NCBI RefSeq assembly: GCF_000517125.1 | Contig: NZ_KI912155.1 | Span: 3,474,029-3,538,028 of the forward strand | From: Arthrobacter sp. MA-N2 | GTDB lineage: Bacteria > Actinomycetota > Actinomycetes > Actinomycetales > Micrococcaceae | Reading direction: 5' to 3' | DNA length: 64,000 nucleotides | Shown here: piece by piece, positions 47,095-54,929 of the stretch | How the letters are laid out: each line of letters opens with the position of its first letter | Numbering within the stretch: the stretch's first letter is position 1 | The notes under the pieces: model-generated | What the model was told of the DNA's origin: nothing | The model's input: only the letters and a program-made list of their open reading frames with translations | The model's database searches: none | Position numbers and translations under genes: made by a program

Positions 47095-47117
47095 ATGGAT
47101 CCGCACGGCGGATCCAT
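47095..47117 (-). other. Hairpin between the aspartokinase and aminotransferase genes
   Basis: A perfect 10-bp inverted repeat, ATGGATCCGC (47095-47104) and GCGGATCCAT (47108-47117), with a 3-base loop, 20 bases upstream of the aminotransferase start. There is no T-run. In the 110-base gap between two genes of one pathway it may cause attenuation, slow the message or mark a processing site. Confidence 0.5.
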
Positions 47118-47185
47118 GACTGAGCGCTTACCGCGGTTCGTTCCTCTTGGCCACGGGGAGAAGGGGAGCCGGCGCTGCGGCCCCG

Positions 47186-48625
47186 CTAAGTCGCAGTGAT
47201 GGCCTCCTCCCCGGCATACTCCAGCCCGAAGGCCGATCGAACGGCGCGGCTCGCGTCCCCAAGCATGGCCGCCCGCATGGTGACATCGATGCGCATGTCC
47301 GACGTCGAAATCAGCTCGATGTTGACCCCGGCGTCCGACAGGGCTTTGAAGAGCCGGGAAAATACCTGGGCATCCGTGCGCATCCCCAACCCGATCAGCG
47401 ACAACTTGCCGACTTCGTCGTCGTAGTGAAGTCCGCGGAAGCCAATGGCCACCTGGGATGCGGAGAGGGCCGACCGCACACGGTGCCCGTCACGGCGGGC
47501 CAGCGCCAGGGAAATATCGCTTCCACCTGCATTCCCGGACGACGAGTTCTGGACGACCATGCTGACGTAGGCGTGCTCATCCGCAAGAATCCTGAATATT
47601 TCGGCGGACTTTCCGGCTACGTTTGCAACTCCCACCGCTGTCAGCATCGCCATCGACGAGTCACACTCAACCGCGGAGACCACTGGCCGCTCCACAACCG
47701 GAACCGTGTCCCAGTCGGGCTTATGGTCCCATGTCGGCTTATGGTCACGGCCGGGTCCATGGTCCTGAACGGGCATGACCAGTGTTCCCCCTGCACGGCT
47801 GAATGAAGAGCGCACATGGAGGGGGACGCCAAACCGGCTGGCATATTCGAGGCCCCTGGGATGCAGCACCTTGGAGCCGGAGGCAGCCAGTTCCAGCATT
47901 GCCGGATTTGAAATGACGTCGATCTTTTGTGCCCTGGGAACGACGCGGGGGTCCGCGGTGTAAACGCCGTCCACGTCGGTGTAGATTTCGCACATCCCGG
48001 CGCCCAAGGCGGCGGCCAAGGCTACCGCAGTGATGTCTGAACCGCCCCGGCCCAGCGTGGTGACCCCTTTCTTCTTGAGCCCTTTTCCCTGGAACCCGGC
48101 CACGATCGCAACTTCTTCGCGCTTCAGGCATGCACGGATACGGCGCGGGTCGACGTCGACAATGTGTGCCTTACCGTGGACGCCGTCGGTAACCAGTCCG
48201 GCTTTCTTTCCGCTGAAAGTCCGGGACGGAACCCCCAGGTCCGACAATGCAATCGCCAAGAGCATCACCGAGATCCGCTCGCCGGTGGTCAGCAAGGTGT
48301 CAAGCTCGTCCGCAGGAGGACTGGGACTCAGTGACACCGCCAAGTCAAGAAGCTCGTCGGTGGTGTCGCCCATTGCCGACACCACGACCACCAAGGGGTG
48401 TCCGGCCGCCCGGGTCTCAGCGATCCGCCCAGCCACGCGTTTGATGCCTGCCGCGTCGGCCACGGAGGATCCCCCGTATTTCTGCACTATGAGGTCCCGG
48501 CCTCGAAGTTTTGTGTGCGCTTGAAGCGCACTTTGTTCGATACCGAGGCGGTGTTCTGGTCCAACTACCTCCGAATGCTGACTGCCTGCTGATATGTCTC
48601 GGATGCTGACTGTCTGCTGGTACAT
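47186..48625 (-). CDS. Aspartate kinase, probably dedicated to diaminobutyrate supply
   Basis: A 479-residue aspartokinase, first step from aspartate to aspartyl phosphate. Kinase motifs: VQKYGGSSVADA near residue 47, VSAMGDTTDELLDLA near 83, TTLGRGGSDITAVALA near 189, and EIYTDVDGVYTADPR near 213. Two ACT domains follow (about 324-395 and 407-470), including VNIELISTSDMRI. The ACT1 segment reads GKSAEIFRILADEHAYVSMVVQN. Against C. glutamicum LysC (aligned from memory) Ala279, Ile291 and Asp294 are Ser, Ala and Ser. A 45-residue N-terminal extension precedes the usual start, and the linker before ACT1 has a DHKP duplication. AGGAGG lies 4 bases before the ATG at 48625. It is transcribed toward the diaminobutyrate genes and away from kynA. 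Confidence 0.9.
   Translation of the reverse strand: MYQQTVSIRDISAGSQHSEVVGPEHRLGIEQSALQAHTKLRGRDLIVQKYGGSSVADAAGIKRVAGRIAETRAAGHPLVVVVSAMGDTTDELLDLAVSLSPSPPADELDTLLTTGERISVMLLAIALSDLGVPSRTFSGKKAGLVTDGVHGKAHIVDVDPRRIRACLKREEVAIVAGFQGKGLKKKGVTTLGRGGSDITAVALAAALGAGMCEIYTDVDGVYTADPRVVPRAQKIDVISNPAMLELAASGSKVLHPRGLEYASRFGVPLHVRSSFSRAGGTLVMPVQDHGPGRDHKPTWDHKPDWDTVPVVERPVVSAVECDSSMAMLTAVGVANVAGKSAEIFRILADEHAYVSMVVQNSSSGNAGGSDISLALARRDGHRVRSALSASQVAIGFRGLHYDDEVGKLSLIGLGMRTDAQVFSRLFKALSDAGVNIELISTSDMRIDVTMRAAMLGDASRAVRSAFGLEYAGEEAITAT
48572..48618 (-). repeat. 19-bp direct repeat in the start of the aspartokinase gene
   Basis: AGCAGACAGTCAGCATCCG (48600-48618) and AGCAGGCAGTCAGCATTCG (48572-48590) match at 17 of 19 bases, period 28. 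The period is not a multiple of 3, so the two copies are read in different frames and the repeat exists at the DNA level, not the peptide level. Confidence 0.7.
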
Positions 48626-48629
48626 GGAG

Positions 48630-48635
48630 CCTCCT
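48630..48635 (-). promoter_or_regulatory. Ribosome-binding site deciding the aspartokinase start
   Basis: AGGAGG on the minus strand, 4 bases before ATG 48625. It is the only strong Shine-Dalgarno sequence near the kinase domain and supports translation of the N-terminal extension. Confidence 0.75.
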
Positions 48636-48757
48636 GGAGCCCGCATACCCCCTTGCCGATTTTACAACGTATAGACCTCGCGAGCGGTTCACTCAGGCAA
48701 CAAAAAGGAACCTTAGGAAGGCTCGCAACAACCAGGATTTTTCATAAATTCACTATA

Positions 48758-48785
48758 TTGACGCTCGTCACATAACTGATACGCT
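48758..48785 (+). promoter_or_regulatory. Candidate kynA promoter
   Basis: TTGACG (48758-48763) and TACGCT (48780-48785) with a 16-base spacer. The start codon follows after 6 bases, so the transcript would be leaderless. A palindrome TGACG-CT-CGTCA (48759-48770) covers the -35 box and could be an operator. All positions are seen; use as a promoter is inferred. Confidence 0.45.
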
Positions 48786-48791
48786 CGAGAC

Positions 48792-49661
48792 ATGGAAAAA
48801 CCAACGGGCCACTCCGCCCAAAGCATCAGGCACATCGAGGATTCGGTCCGTACCGACTTCAGCCAGGCCATGTCCTACAGCGGGTATCTGGACCTTGACC
48901 GCCTGCTGACGGCGCAGCACCCGTTGAGCACCCCTGAACACCATGACGAATTGCTGTTCATCATCCAGCATCAAACGAGCGAGCTATGGCTCAAGCTCGT
49001 CCTGCACGAGCTCCTTGAAGCCCGCCGGCTCCTTGATGCGGACCATCTTGCCAAGGCCCTGAAATGCATCGCACGGGTCAAGGCGATCCAGCGGACCATG
49101 ACGGAACAATGGTCGGTCCTTGGCACCCTGACACCGCGCGAGTACTCCGAATTCCGGCGCTTCCTGGGCAGCTCGTCAGGGTTCCAGTCCCACCAGTATC
49201 GCGGCGTAGAGTTCCTGCTGGGCAATAAGAACCGCGACATGCTCCGGGTCTTCGAGAGCGATCCGGCAGCGCACAGCCAGCTCAGCACCCTCTTGGCGGA
49301 GCCGACGCTTTACGATGCCTTCCTCGCTGTGCTCGCGCGGGCGGGCTACGCAGTTCCCCCGCAAATCCTGGAACGGGACACCAGCGAACCGTGGACGTTC
49401 CAGAAGGAGCTAGTCCCCGTCTTCAAAGAGATCTACGAATCGGAAGACACCCCTTGGGGATTCTACGAAGCATGCGAAGACCTCGTGGACATCGAGGACA
49501 ATTTCCAGGCCTGGCGCTTCCGCCACCTGCGTACGGTGCAGCGAACCATCGGATTCAAGGTGGGCACGGGCGGCTCCTCAGGCGTCGACTTCCTCAAGCG
49601 GGCCCTTGACTTGACCTTCTTCCCGGAGCTCTACGCCGTCCGCACCGAAATCGGCAACTGA
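48792..49661 (+). CDS. kynA: Tryptophan 2,3-dioxygenase
   Basis: Haem enzyme that opens the indole ring of tryptophan to N-formylkynurenine. The 289-residue protein has the family core: FSQAMSYSGYLDLDRLL near residue 20, HHDELLFIIQHQTSELWLKL in parts near residue 55, FRRFLGSSSGFQSHQYR near residue 117, and the C-terminal haem-ligand region DNFQAWRFRHLRTVQR (His near residue 244) and GTGGSSGVDFL. No Shine-Dalgarno sequence precedes the ATG. It is first in a kynA-kynU-regulator operon. Confidence 0.96.
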   Translation: MEKPTGHSAQSIRHIEDSVRTDFSQAMSYSGYLDLDRLLTAQHPLSTPEHHDELLFIIQHQTSELWLKLVLHELLEARRLLDADHLAKALKCIARVKAIQRTMTEQWSVLGTLTPREYSEFRRFLGSSSGFQSHQYRGVEFLLGNKNRDMLRVFESDPAAHSQLSTLLAEPTLYDAFLAVLARAGYAVPPQILERDTSEPWTFQKELVPVFKEIYESEDTPWGFYEACEDLVDIEDNFQAWRFRHLRTVQRTIGFKVGTGGSSGVDFLKRALDLTFFPELYAVRTEIGN

Positions 49662-49721
49662 ACAGCAATTCCAGCCAAGCCAGCACGTCCAGCAACCCCA
49701 TCGGTTTCCTTCAGGAGAGAC

Positions 49722-50960
49722 ATGAACAGCGCGCAGCAAACGCAACGGCCGACGTCGGCAGAACTCGACGCCGCCGATCCCCTCGCCGGGCAGCGTGAGG
49801 CCTTTTATTCCCCGGCGGACGGCCAGCTCACCGCTTACCTTGACGGGAACTCGCTCGGGCGCCCTCTCAAGGCCACCTCGGCCAAGCTGGCTTCGTTCGT
49901 CGAGGACGCTTGGGGCAGCCGCCTGATCCGCGGCTGGGACGAGCAATGGATGGACGAACCCACCACGGTCGGTGACCGGATCGGCGTCGTTACCCTGGGC
50001 GCGGCTCCCGGCCAGGTCACCGTGGGTGACTCCACGTCGGTGATGCTCTACAAGCTCATCCGCGCAGCAGTGGATGCGCAGCCGGACCGCAACGAGATAT
50101 TGGTGGACCGGGACAACTTCCCCACCGACCGTTTCATCATCGAGGGCATCGCGTCCGAAAAGGGCGCCACCATCAAGTGGCTCGCTTCCAACCCGGCCTC
50201 CGGTGTCCGGACCACGGACTTAGAGGGCCTGCTCAGCGAGCGGACCGCCGTCGTCGTGCTCAGCCACGTAGCGTACCGTTCCGGTTTCCTCGCGGATGCC
50301 GCGGCGATCACCGCCATGGTGAAGGACGCCGGGGCGCTCATGCTCTGGGACCTGTGCCATTCGGTGGGTTCGGTTCCCCTCGAACTGGACGCCTGGGGCG
50401 TAGACCTCGCAGTGGGTTGCACTTACAAATACCTCAACGGCGGCCCGGGCTCCCCCGCCTTCGCCTATGTGAACGCATCGCAGCAGGACCGCCTGCAACA
50501 ACCCATTTGGGGTTGGATGGGCGCCGATAACCCCTTCGGCATGACAGAAAGCTACCAACCGGCCAAAGGCATTCGGAGCTTCATCACCGGCACTCCTCCG
50601 GTGCTCGCCATGCAGCCGCTCAAGGACATGGTGGAACTGATCGCGTCAGTCGGCATGGATGCCGTCCGGGAGAAATCCATCAAGCTCACCGAGTACGCGG
50701 TCGCATTGGCTGAGGAGATGCTGGTCCCGCTCGGCGCCGCGATTGTCAGCCCGCGCAACACGGCGGAGCGGGGCTCCCACGTCACGGTCGACCATCCCCT
50801 CTTCGGCGAAGTGACACCGAAACTGTGGGAGCAGGGCGTCATCCCGGACTTCCGTCCGCCGCACGGTCTGCGGATCGGCCTTTCGCCGCTCAGCACCAGT
50901 TTTGCCGAGATTGAGCTGGGCGTAACCGCCATCCGTGACGCCCTCGCCGAACTCTTGTGA
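49722..50960 (+). CDS. kynU: Kynureninase
   Basis: PLP enzyme that splits kynurenine into anthranilate and alanine. The 412-residue protein has YLDGNSLGRPL near residue 39, WDLCHSVGSVPLELD near residue 209 and the PLP lysine in GCTYKYLNGGPGSPAF near residue 230. CAGGAG lies 4 bases before the ATG. Between kynA and kynU one would expect an N-formylkynurenine formamidase (kynB); none is present in the window, so that step must be done elsewhere or by an unlinked hydrolase. Its stop overlaps the regulator's GTG by 4 bases. Confidence 0.95.
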   Translation: MNSAQQTQRPTSAELDAADPLAGQREAFYSPADGQLTAYLDGNSLGRPLKATSAKLASFVEDAWGSRLIRGWDEQWMDEPTTVGDRIGVVTLGAAPGQVTVGDSTSVMLYKLIRAAVDAQPDRNEILVDRDNFPTDRFIIEGIASEKGATIKWLASNPASGVRTTDLEGLLSERTAVVVLSHVAYRSGFLADAAAITAMVKDAGALMLWDLCHSVGSVPLELDAWGVDLAVGCTYKYLNGGPGSPAFAYVNASQQDRLQQPIWGWMGADNPFGMTESYQPAKGIRSFITGTPPVLAMQPLKDMVELIASVGMDAVREKSIKLTEYAVALAEEMLVPLGAAIVSPRNTAERGSHVTVDHPLFGEVTPKLWEQGVIPDFRPPHGLRIGLSPLSTSFAEIELGVTAIRDALAELL

Positions 50961-51805
50961 GTGCCGTCCTTGACGACATGGACTCCCGGCCGGGAAGCAC
51001 CACGTCGTTGCTGCGCACGGTCATCGGCTTGTACCTGCGTGAGGCCGGCGGATGGATGTCCACCAGGCACATCATCGCCCTCATGGAGGCCCTCGGGGTT
51101 ACCGCGGCTGTGACCCGGACGGCCTTATCCCGCTTGAAGAAGAAGGACATCATCCTTCCTCAGCTGCGTCACGGTTCTCCCGGCTTCGCGGTCACCGACG
51201 GCGCCGCGGCGATGCTTGCCCGCGGGGACCGCCGGATCTTCAACCCCCGCCATATGTCACCCGCAGACCCTTGGTGCCTGATTTCCTTTTCCATCCCGGA
51301 AACCGAGCGGGAAAAGCGGCACCAACTCCGGCGGAGGTTGCACTGGATTGGCTGCGGCACGGTGGCAGCCGGCCTGTGGATCTGCCCGGATTCGCTCCGC
51401 GAGGAAGTGGAGGAGATCCTGGCGGACCTTGAGTTGCGCCCCCTGGCTACGGTGTTCGTCACGGAGACCCCCTTGGTCGGCGGCAGCCTCCGCGATGCGG
51501 CCTCGGCCTGGTGGGATTTGGAGGCCGTGGCAGAGCTGCATCGCGACTTCATCGGGCATCATGGCTCAGCGGCCGATGTCGGGGGCCCGCGCGGAGCCTC
51601 TCCTGGGCCCTCCGCCGGAACATTCGCCCGATATGTCCGGTGTATCGACCGCTGGCGGATCATTCCCTACCTGGATCCCGGGCTACCAGCGGAATTCCTT
51701 CCCGAGGATTGGCCCGGCATGGCCGGAATCGCTTTGTTCGAGCGCCTCGGGGCCGCCTATGCAAGGCCTAGTGCGGAATTCGTTCGGACCACCCTGATGA
51801 TGTAG
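50957..51805 (+). CDS. PaaX-family transcriptional regulator
   Basis: A 282-residue regulator with an N-terminal winged helix (SLLRTVIGLYLREAGGWMSTR near residue 17 in parts, VTRTALSRLKKKDIILP near residue 51) and the PaaX C-terminal domains (LRRRLHWIGCGTVAAGLWI near residue 125). PaaX relatives repress aromatic catabolic genes and are released by an aryl-CoA; here the effector could be kynurenine or anthranilate derived, which is inference. GTG start overlaps the kynU stop, so it is cotranscribed and may autoregulate. A plain TetR/MarR or Lrp-type KynR is absent. Confidence 0.88.
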   Translation: MSAVLDDMDSRPGSTTSLLRTVIGLYLREAGGWMSTRHIIALMEALGVTAAVTRTALSRLKKKDIILPQLRHGSPGFAVTDGAAAMLARGDRRIFNPRHMSPADPWCLISFSIPETEREKRHQLRRRLHWIGCGTVAAGLWICPDSLREEVEEILADLELRPLATVFVTETPLVGGSLRDAASAWWDLEAVAELHRDFIGHHGSAADVGGPRGASPGPSAGTFARYVRCIDRWRIIPYLDPGLPAEFLPEDWPGMAGIALFERLGAAYARPSAEFVRTTLMM

Positions 51806-51950
51806 CCGCGGACCGGATTTCGGGCTTCCTGCGAATTCCTGCATAGACCGGCCAGGATTCCTACCTTGCGGAAGCACGTGATCAGCTCCGGCACCAGGAG
51901 TAGTCTTGAATCATGAACTTCCCCTGTAGTGGATGGTTCGCGAGGTTGCC

Positions 51951-53042
51951 ATGACCCGCGTCTGGTTGCGTTGGTTGCCCGCCGCTGTGGTTCCCCTGGC
52001 CCTTGCTGCGGCGGCCCTGGCTGGTTCATATCAAGCGGGGGCGGCGACGAGCCTGCCGAACAAGACGGCCGAAGAAGTCATCGCCATGATCGCCCGCTCC
52101 GACGTCCGTGCTTTGTCCGGAACGCTTCAACAGAACTCCGATCTGGGACTCCCCCAACTCCCCTCCACTGGACCGGCTGCCACCCAGGGCCCGGCTTCCG
52201 TCATCGAGTTATTGAGCGGCTCACACACGGCCCGGGTCTACATGGACGGCCCTGCCAAGGCCAGGTTCCAAGTGATGGACATGCTCGCCGAGCGTGACCT
52301 CGTCCGCAACGGCACCGATCTCTGGCTCTACAACTCGGCCGACAACAGCGCGGCGCATATGACCCTGCCCGCGGAGCCAAAACAGGGCCCGGCCCTGCAC
52401 TCTCCAGCAACGCCCGGAGTGACCACGCCTGACGTCGTCGCCCAACACTTCCTCGCCGCAGTCGGGCCGAGCACCGAAGTGACCGTAGGAGAAGGAACCA
52501 CGGTGGCCGGCCGCACCGCCTACCAGCTGGTGATCAAGCCGCGCAGCACCGGAACACTCGTCGATTCCGTGACCATCGCCGTCGACTCCGCCTCCGGACT
52601 GCCGCTCGGCGTCGACGTCAGGGCCCGGGGCCAGGCCGCAGCGGCCTTCTCGATCGCCTTCACCGACGTGAGCCTGGCAACGCCCGACGTCGGCTTGTTC
52701 AGTTTCACCCCGCCGCGCGGTGCCGCCGTGGAAGAGAAGGCAACCCCGCAAATGGGTGCAGTCCCGGATAAGACCAAGACCGGCCAGGGGCCGCAAACCA
52801 AAGCAGCAACAGGCCAGCCGTCGATCACAGGCAGCGGCTGGGACGCGGTAGTCGCGTTGCCGGCAGGCACCATGCCCACCGACGTCCGTGCCGCTCCCAT
52901 GACGGCCCAGCTCAGCCAGGCCGTGCCGGGAGGCCGGGCGGTGACCACCAGCTTGGTGAGTGTTTTGATGCTCGACGACGGCCGCGTCTTCGCGGGAATG
53001 GTGCCCCTTGAGCGGTTGCAGGCCGCAGCCGCCGCCTCATGA
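51951..53042 (+). CDS. LolA/RseB-like exported protein
   Basis: A 363-residue exported protein with a signal peptide or signal anchor (MTRVWLRWLPAAVVPLALAAA, residues 1-30). The body, including TAEEVIAMIARSDVRALSGTLQQ-like and LSGSHTARVYMDGPAKARFQVMD-like stretches, resembles the LolA/LppX and MucB/RseB beta-sandwich group, which bind lipid or lipoprotein parts outside the membrane. I chose the ATG at 51951 because GAGG is 5 bases upstream; an ATG 18 bases earlier is possible. The stop (ATGA) overlaps the start of an ABC ATPase gene, so it works with that transporter. Ligand unknown. Confidence 0.8.
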   Translation: MTRVWLRWLPAAVVPLALAAAALAGSYQAGAATSLPNKTAEEVIAMIARSDVRALSGTLQQNSDLGLPQLPSTGPAATQGPASVIELLSGSHTARVYMDGPAKARFQVMDMLAERDLVRNGTDLWLYNSADNSAAHMTLPAEPKQGPALHSPATPGVTTPDVVAQHFLAAVGPSTEVTVGEGTTVAGRTAYQLVIKPRSTGTLVDSVTIAVDSASGLPLGVDVRARGQAAAAFSIAFTDVSLATPDVGLFSFTPPRGAAVEEKATPQMGAVPDKTKTGQGPQTKAATGQPSITGSGWDAVVALPAGTMPTDVRAAPMTAQLSQAVPGGRAVTTSLVSVLMLDDGRVFAGMVPLERLQAAAAAS

Positions 53043-54025
53043 CGGAGGGATCCCCGCCAGCGCAACTGGCGATAGAAACACAAGGCCTCAGCAAGCGCTT
53101 CGGCCACCGGAACGCCGTCGACGGAATCGACTTGGCAGTTCCCCATGGTTCGGTCTTTGGATTCCTCGGTCCCAACGGCTCGGGCAAGACCACCACCATC
53201 CGCCTACTGCTTGGTCTGGCAGCCGCCACGAGTGGCCACATCCGGGTTCTTGGCGGCGAAATGCCGCGCCACTTGGCAACAGTCCTGCCCCACGTCGGCT
53301 CGTTGGTGGAAGGACCGGCCTTCTACCCTTTCCTGTCCGGGGCCGCGAATCTTCGGCGATTGGACAGCGCCGATCTGCACGCTTCCCCCCGAACCCGGGC
53401 GGCACGTGTGGAGGAGGCCCTCGAGAGGGTGGGGTTGACACACGCTGCAGGCAAGAAGGTCCGCGCCTACTCCCTCGGGATGAAACAACGCCTCGGGATC
53501 GCCCACGCACTGCTGCGGCCGAGGGAACTGCTCGTCCTGGACGAACCAAGCAACGGCCTTGATCCACAAGGGACCCGCGAGGTGCGCAGCCTGGTCCGCT
53601 CCCTTGCCGACGGTGGCACCACAGTGTTCGTTTCCAGCCATCTCCTGGCGGAAGTGGAGCAGATGTGCACACATGTAGGCGTCATGAGTGTGGGTAAACT
53701 CGTGGCGCAAGGAACCCTCCACGATCTCCGCGCCGCGGGAAAGGCCACGATCCGGCTCCATACGCCCGATGTTGAGGCCGCTGTCCGTATCCTGTCCCGT
53801 TTGGGCTTGCGGCCGGAACTGTCAGCTGCTCCTTCCGGCTCGTCCGGTCCCGATGGCCAGAGCCTCGTGAGCACCGGGCCGCCGGGCAGCACTGTGGTTC
53901 CCGAGGACATTGTGGCTGCCCTCGTGTCGGACGGCGTCCGGGTCCGGGGATTCGGCGTGGAAAACGCCAGCCTGGAGGAGCGCTTCGTCTCGCTCACCGG
54001 AGAGGGCTTCGACATTGCTGGCTGA
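53039..54025 (+). CDS. ABC transporter ATP-binding protein
   Basis: A 328-residue ATPase subunit, with Walker A FLGPNGSGKTTT near residue 38, signature YSLGMKQRLGIAHAL near residue 140 and Walker B LLVLDEPSNGLDPQG near residue 162. The C-terminal ~100 residues are an extra domain (DVEAAVRILSRLGLRPEL and VENASLEERFVSLTGE) as in DrrA/CcmA-type drug or lipid exporters. Starts in a 4-base overlap with the LolA-like gene and ends in an 11-base overlap with the permease. Confidence 0.93.
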   Translation: MTEGSPPAQLAIETQGLSKRFGHRNAVDGIDLAVPHGSVFGFLGPNGSGKTTTIRLLLGLAAATSGHIRVLGGEMPRHLATVLPHVGSLVEGPAFYPFLSGAANLRRLDSADLHASPRTRAARVEEALERVGLTHAAGKKVRAYSLGMKQRLGIAHALLRPRELLVLDEPSNGLDPQGTREVRSLVRSLADGGTTVFVSSHLLAEVEQMCTHVGVMSVGKLVAQGTLHDLRAAGKATIRLHTPDVEAAVRILSRLGLRPELSAAPSGSSGPDGQSLVSTGPPGSTVVPEDIVAALVSDGVRVRGFGVENASLEERFVSLTGEGFDIAG

Positions 54026-54902
54026 ACGCGGAACCGAACCCTTCCCCGGCAATCCCGGCGCCGGGCCTCCAAGCGCCCGGCCATCCAGCTCATGGTCGCT
54101 CCTGGCCTCGGAGCTCTCGGTCCTGTTCAGGCGGCTGCGGACATGGGCCATGCTGCTGGCGCTCGCAGCGATTCCCGTCCTCATTGCCGCTGCGGTCAAG
54201 CTGAGCTCGCATCCTGTCCCTCCGGGTCGCGGGCCACCGTTCCTGGACCGCATCACCCAAAACGGGCTCTTCGTCGGCGTGACGGCGATGATCGTTTCCG
54301 TTCCCTTGTTTCTGCCCCTCACTGTCGGGGTAGTGGCGGGCGACACGATTGCAGGAGAGGCGAATCTCGGCACGCTCAGATACTTGCTCGTGGCGCCGGC
54401 GGGACGAGTGCGGTTGTTGCTCATCAAATACGCAGCCGCGGTGGCGTTCTGCCTGGCAGCAACCCTGACGGTGGCCGCCGCCGGTGCGCTGGCCGGCGTC
54501 GCACTCTTCCCGGTGGGTCCCGTCACGCTGCTCTCCGGCGACACGATCGACGTCGGGCAATCCGTGGTGCGTTCCTTGCTGATCTCCGCCTATATTGCCG
54601 TGTCGTTGCTCGGGCTCTCCGCTATCGGGCTGGCAATCTCCACCTTTACCGACGTCCCTGTCGGAGCCATGGCAACAACCGTTGTGCTGTCCGTGGTGTC
54701 GCAGGTGGCCGACAATCTACCGCAATTGGACTGGCTGCACCCGTGGCTGTTCAGCCACTACTGGCTCGGTTTCGCAGACTTGCTGCGCCAACCCATCTCC
54801 TGGACGAGCTTCGGAGACAACGCTTTACTGCAAGCGGGCTACATTGTGGCTGCCGGCGCTGTGGCCTATGGCAAGTTCACGAGCAAGGATGTCCTGTCCT
54901 GA
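54015..54902 (+). CDS. ABC transporter permease (ABC-2 type)
   Basis: A 295-residue membrane subunit with six hydrophobic segments (for example LLALAAIPVLIAAAVKL near residue 52, LFLPLTVGVVAGDTIAGE near 103, AFCLAATLTVAAAGALAG near 145). The motif GEANLGTLRYLLVAPAGR is the usual ABC-2 coupling region (EANLGT). The first 40 residues are cytosolic and Pro/Gly-rich. A TTG start at 54015 (MLAERGTEP) overlapping the ATPase gene fits best; the frame remains open further left but runs over the ATPase gene. With its partners it is a small export or lipoprotein-handling system of unknown substrate. Confidence 0.86.
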   Translation: MLAERGTEPFPGNPGAGPPSARPSSSWSLLASELSVLFRRLRTWAMLLALAAIPVLIAAAVKLSSHPVPPGRGPPFLDRITQNGLFVGVTAMIVSVPLFLPLTVGVVAGDTIAGEANLGTLRYLLVAPAGRVRLLLIKYAAAVAFCLAATLTVAAAGALAGVALFPVGPVTLLSGDTIDVGQSVVRSLLISAYIAVSLLGLSAIGLAISTFTDVPVGAMATTVVLSVVSQVADNLPQLDWLHPWLFSHYWLGFADLLRQPISWTSFGDNALLQAGYIVAAGAVAYGKFTSKDVLS

Positions 54903-54929
54903 AGTACGGCGTGCCCGTAAGCTCATGGC

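Noticed and set aside
48647..48791. A lysine riboswitch (L box) or other known leader for the aspartokinase
   Set aside because: The 145-base gap between the two divergent genes shows no L-box core or other conserved loop set that I recognise; a few short palindromes (for example CTCGCGAG) are not enough.
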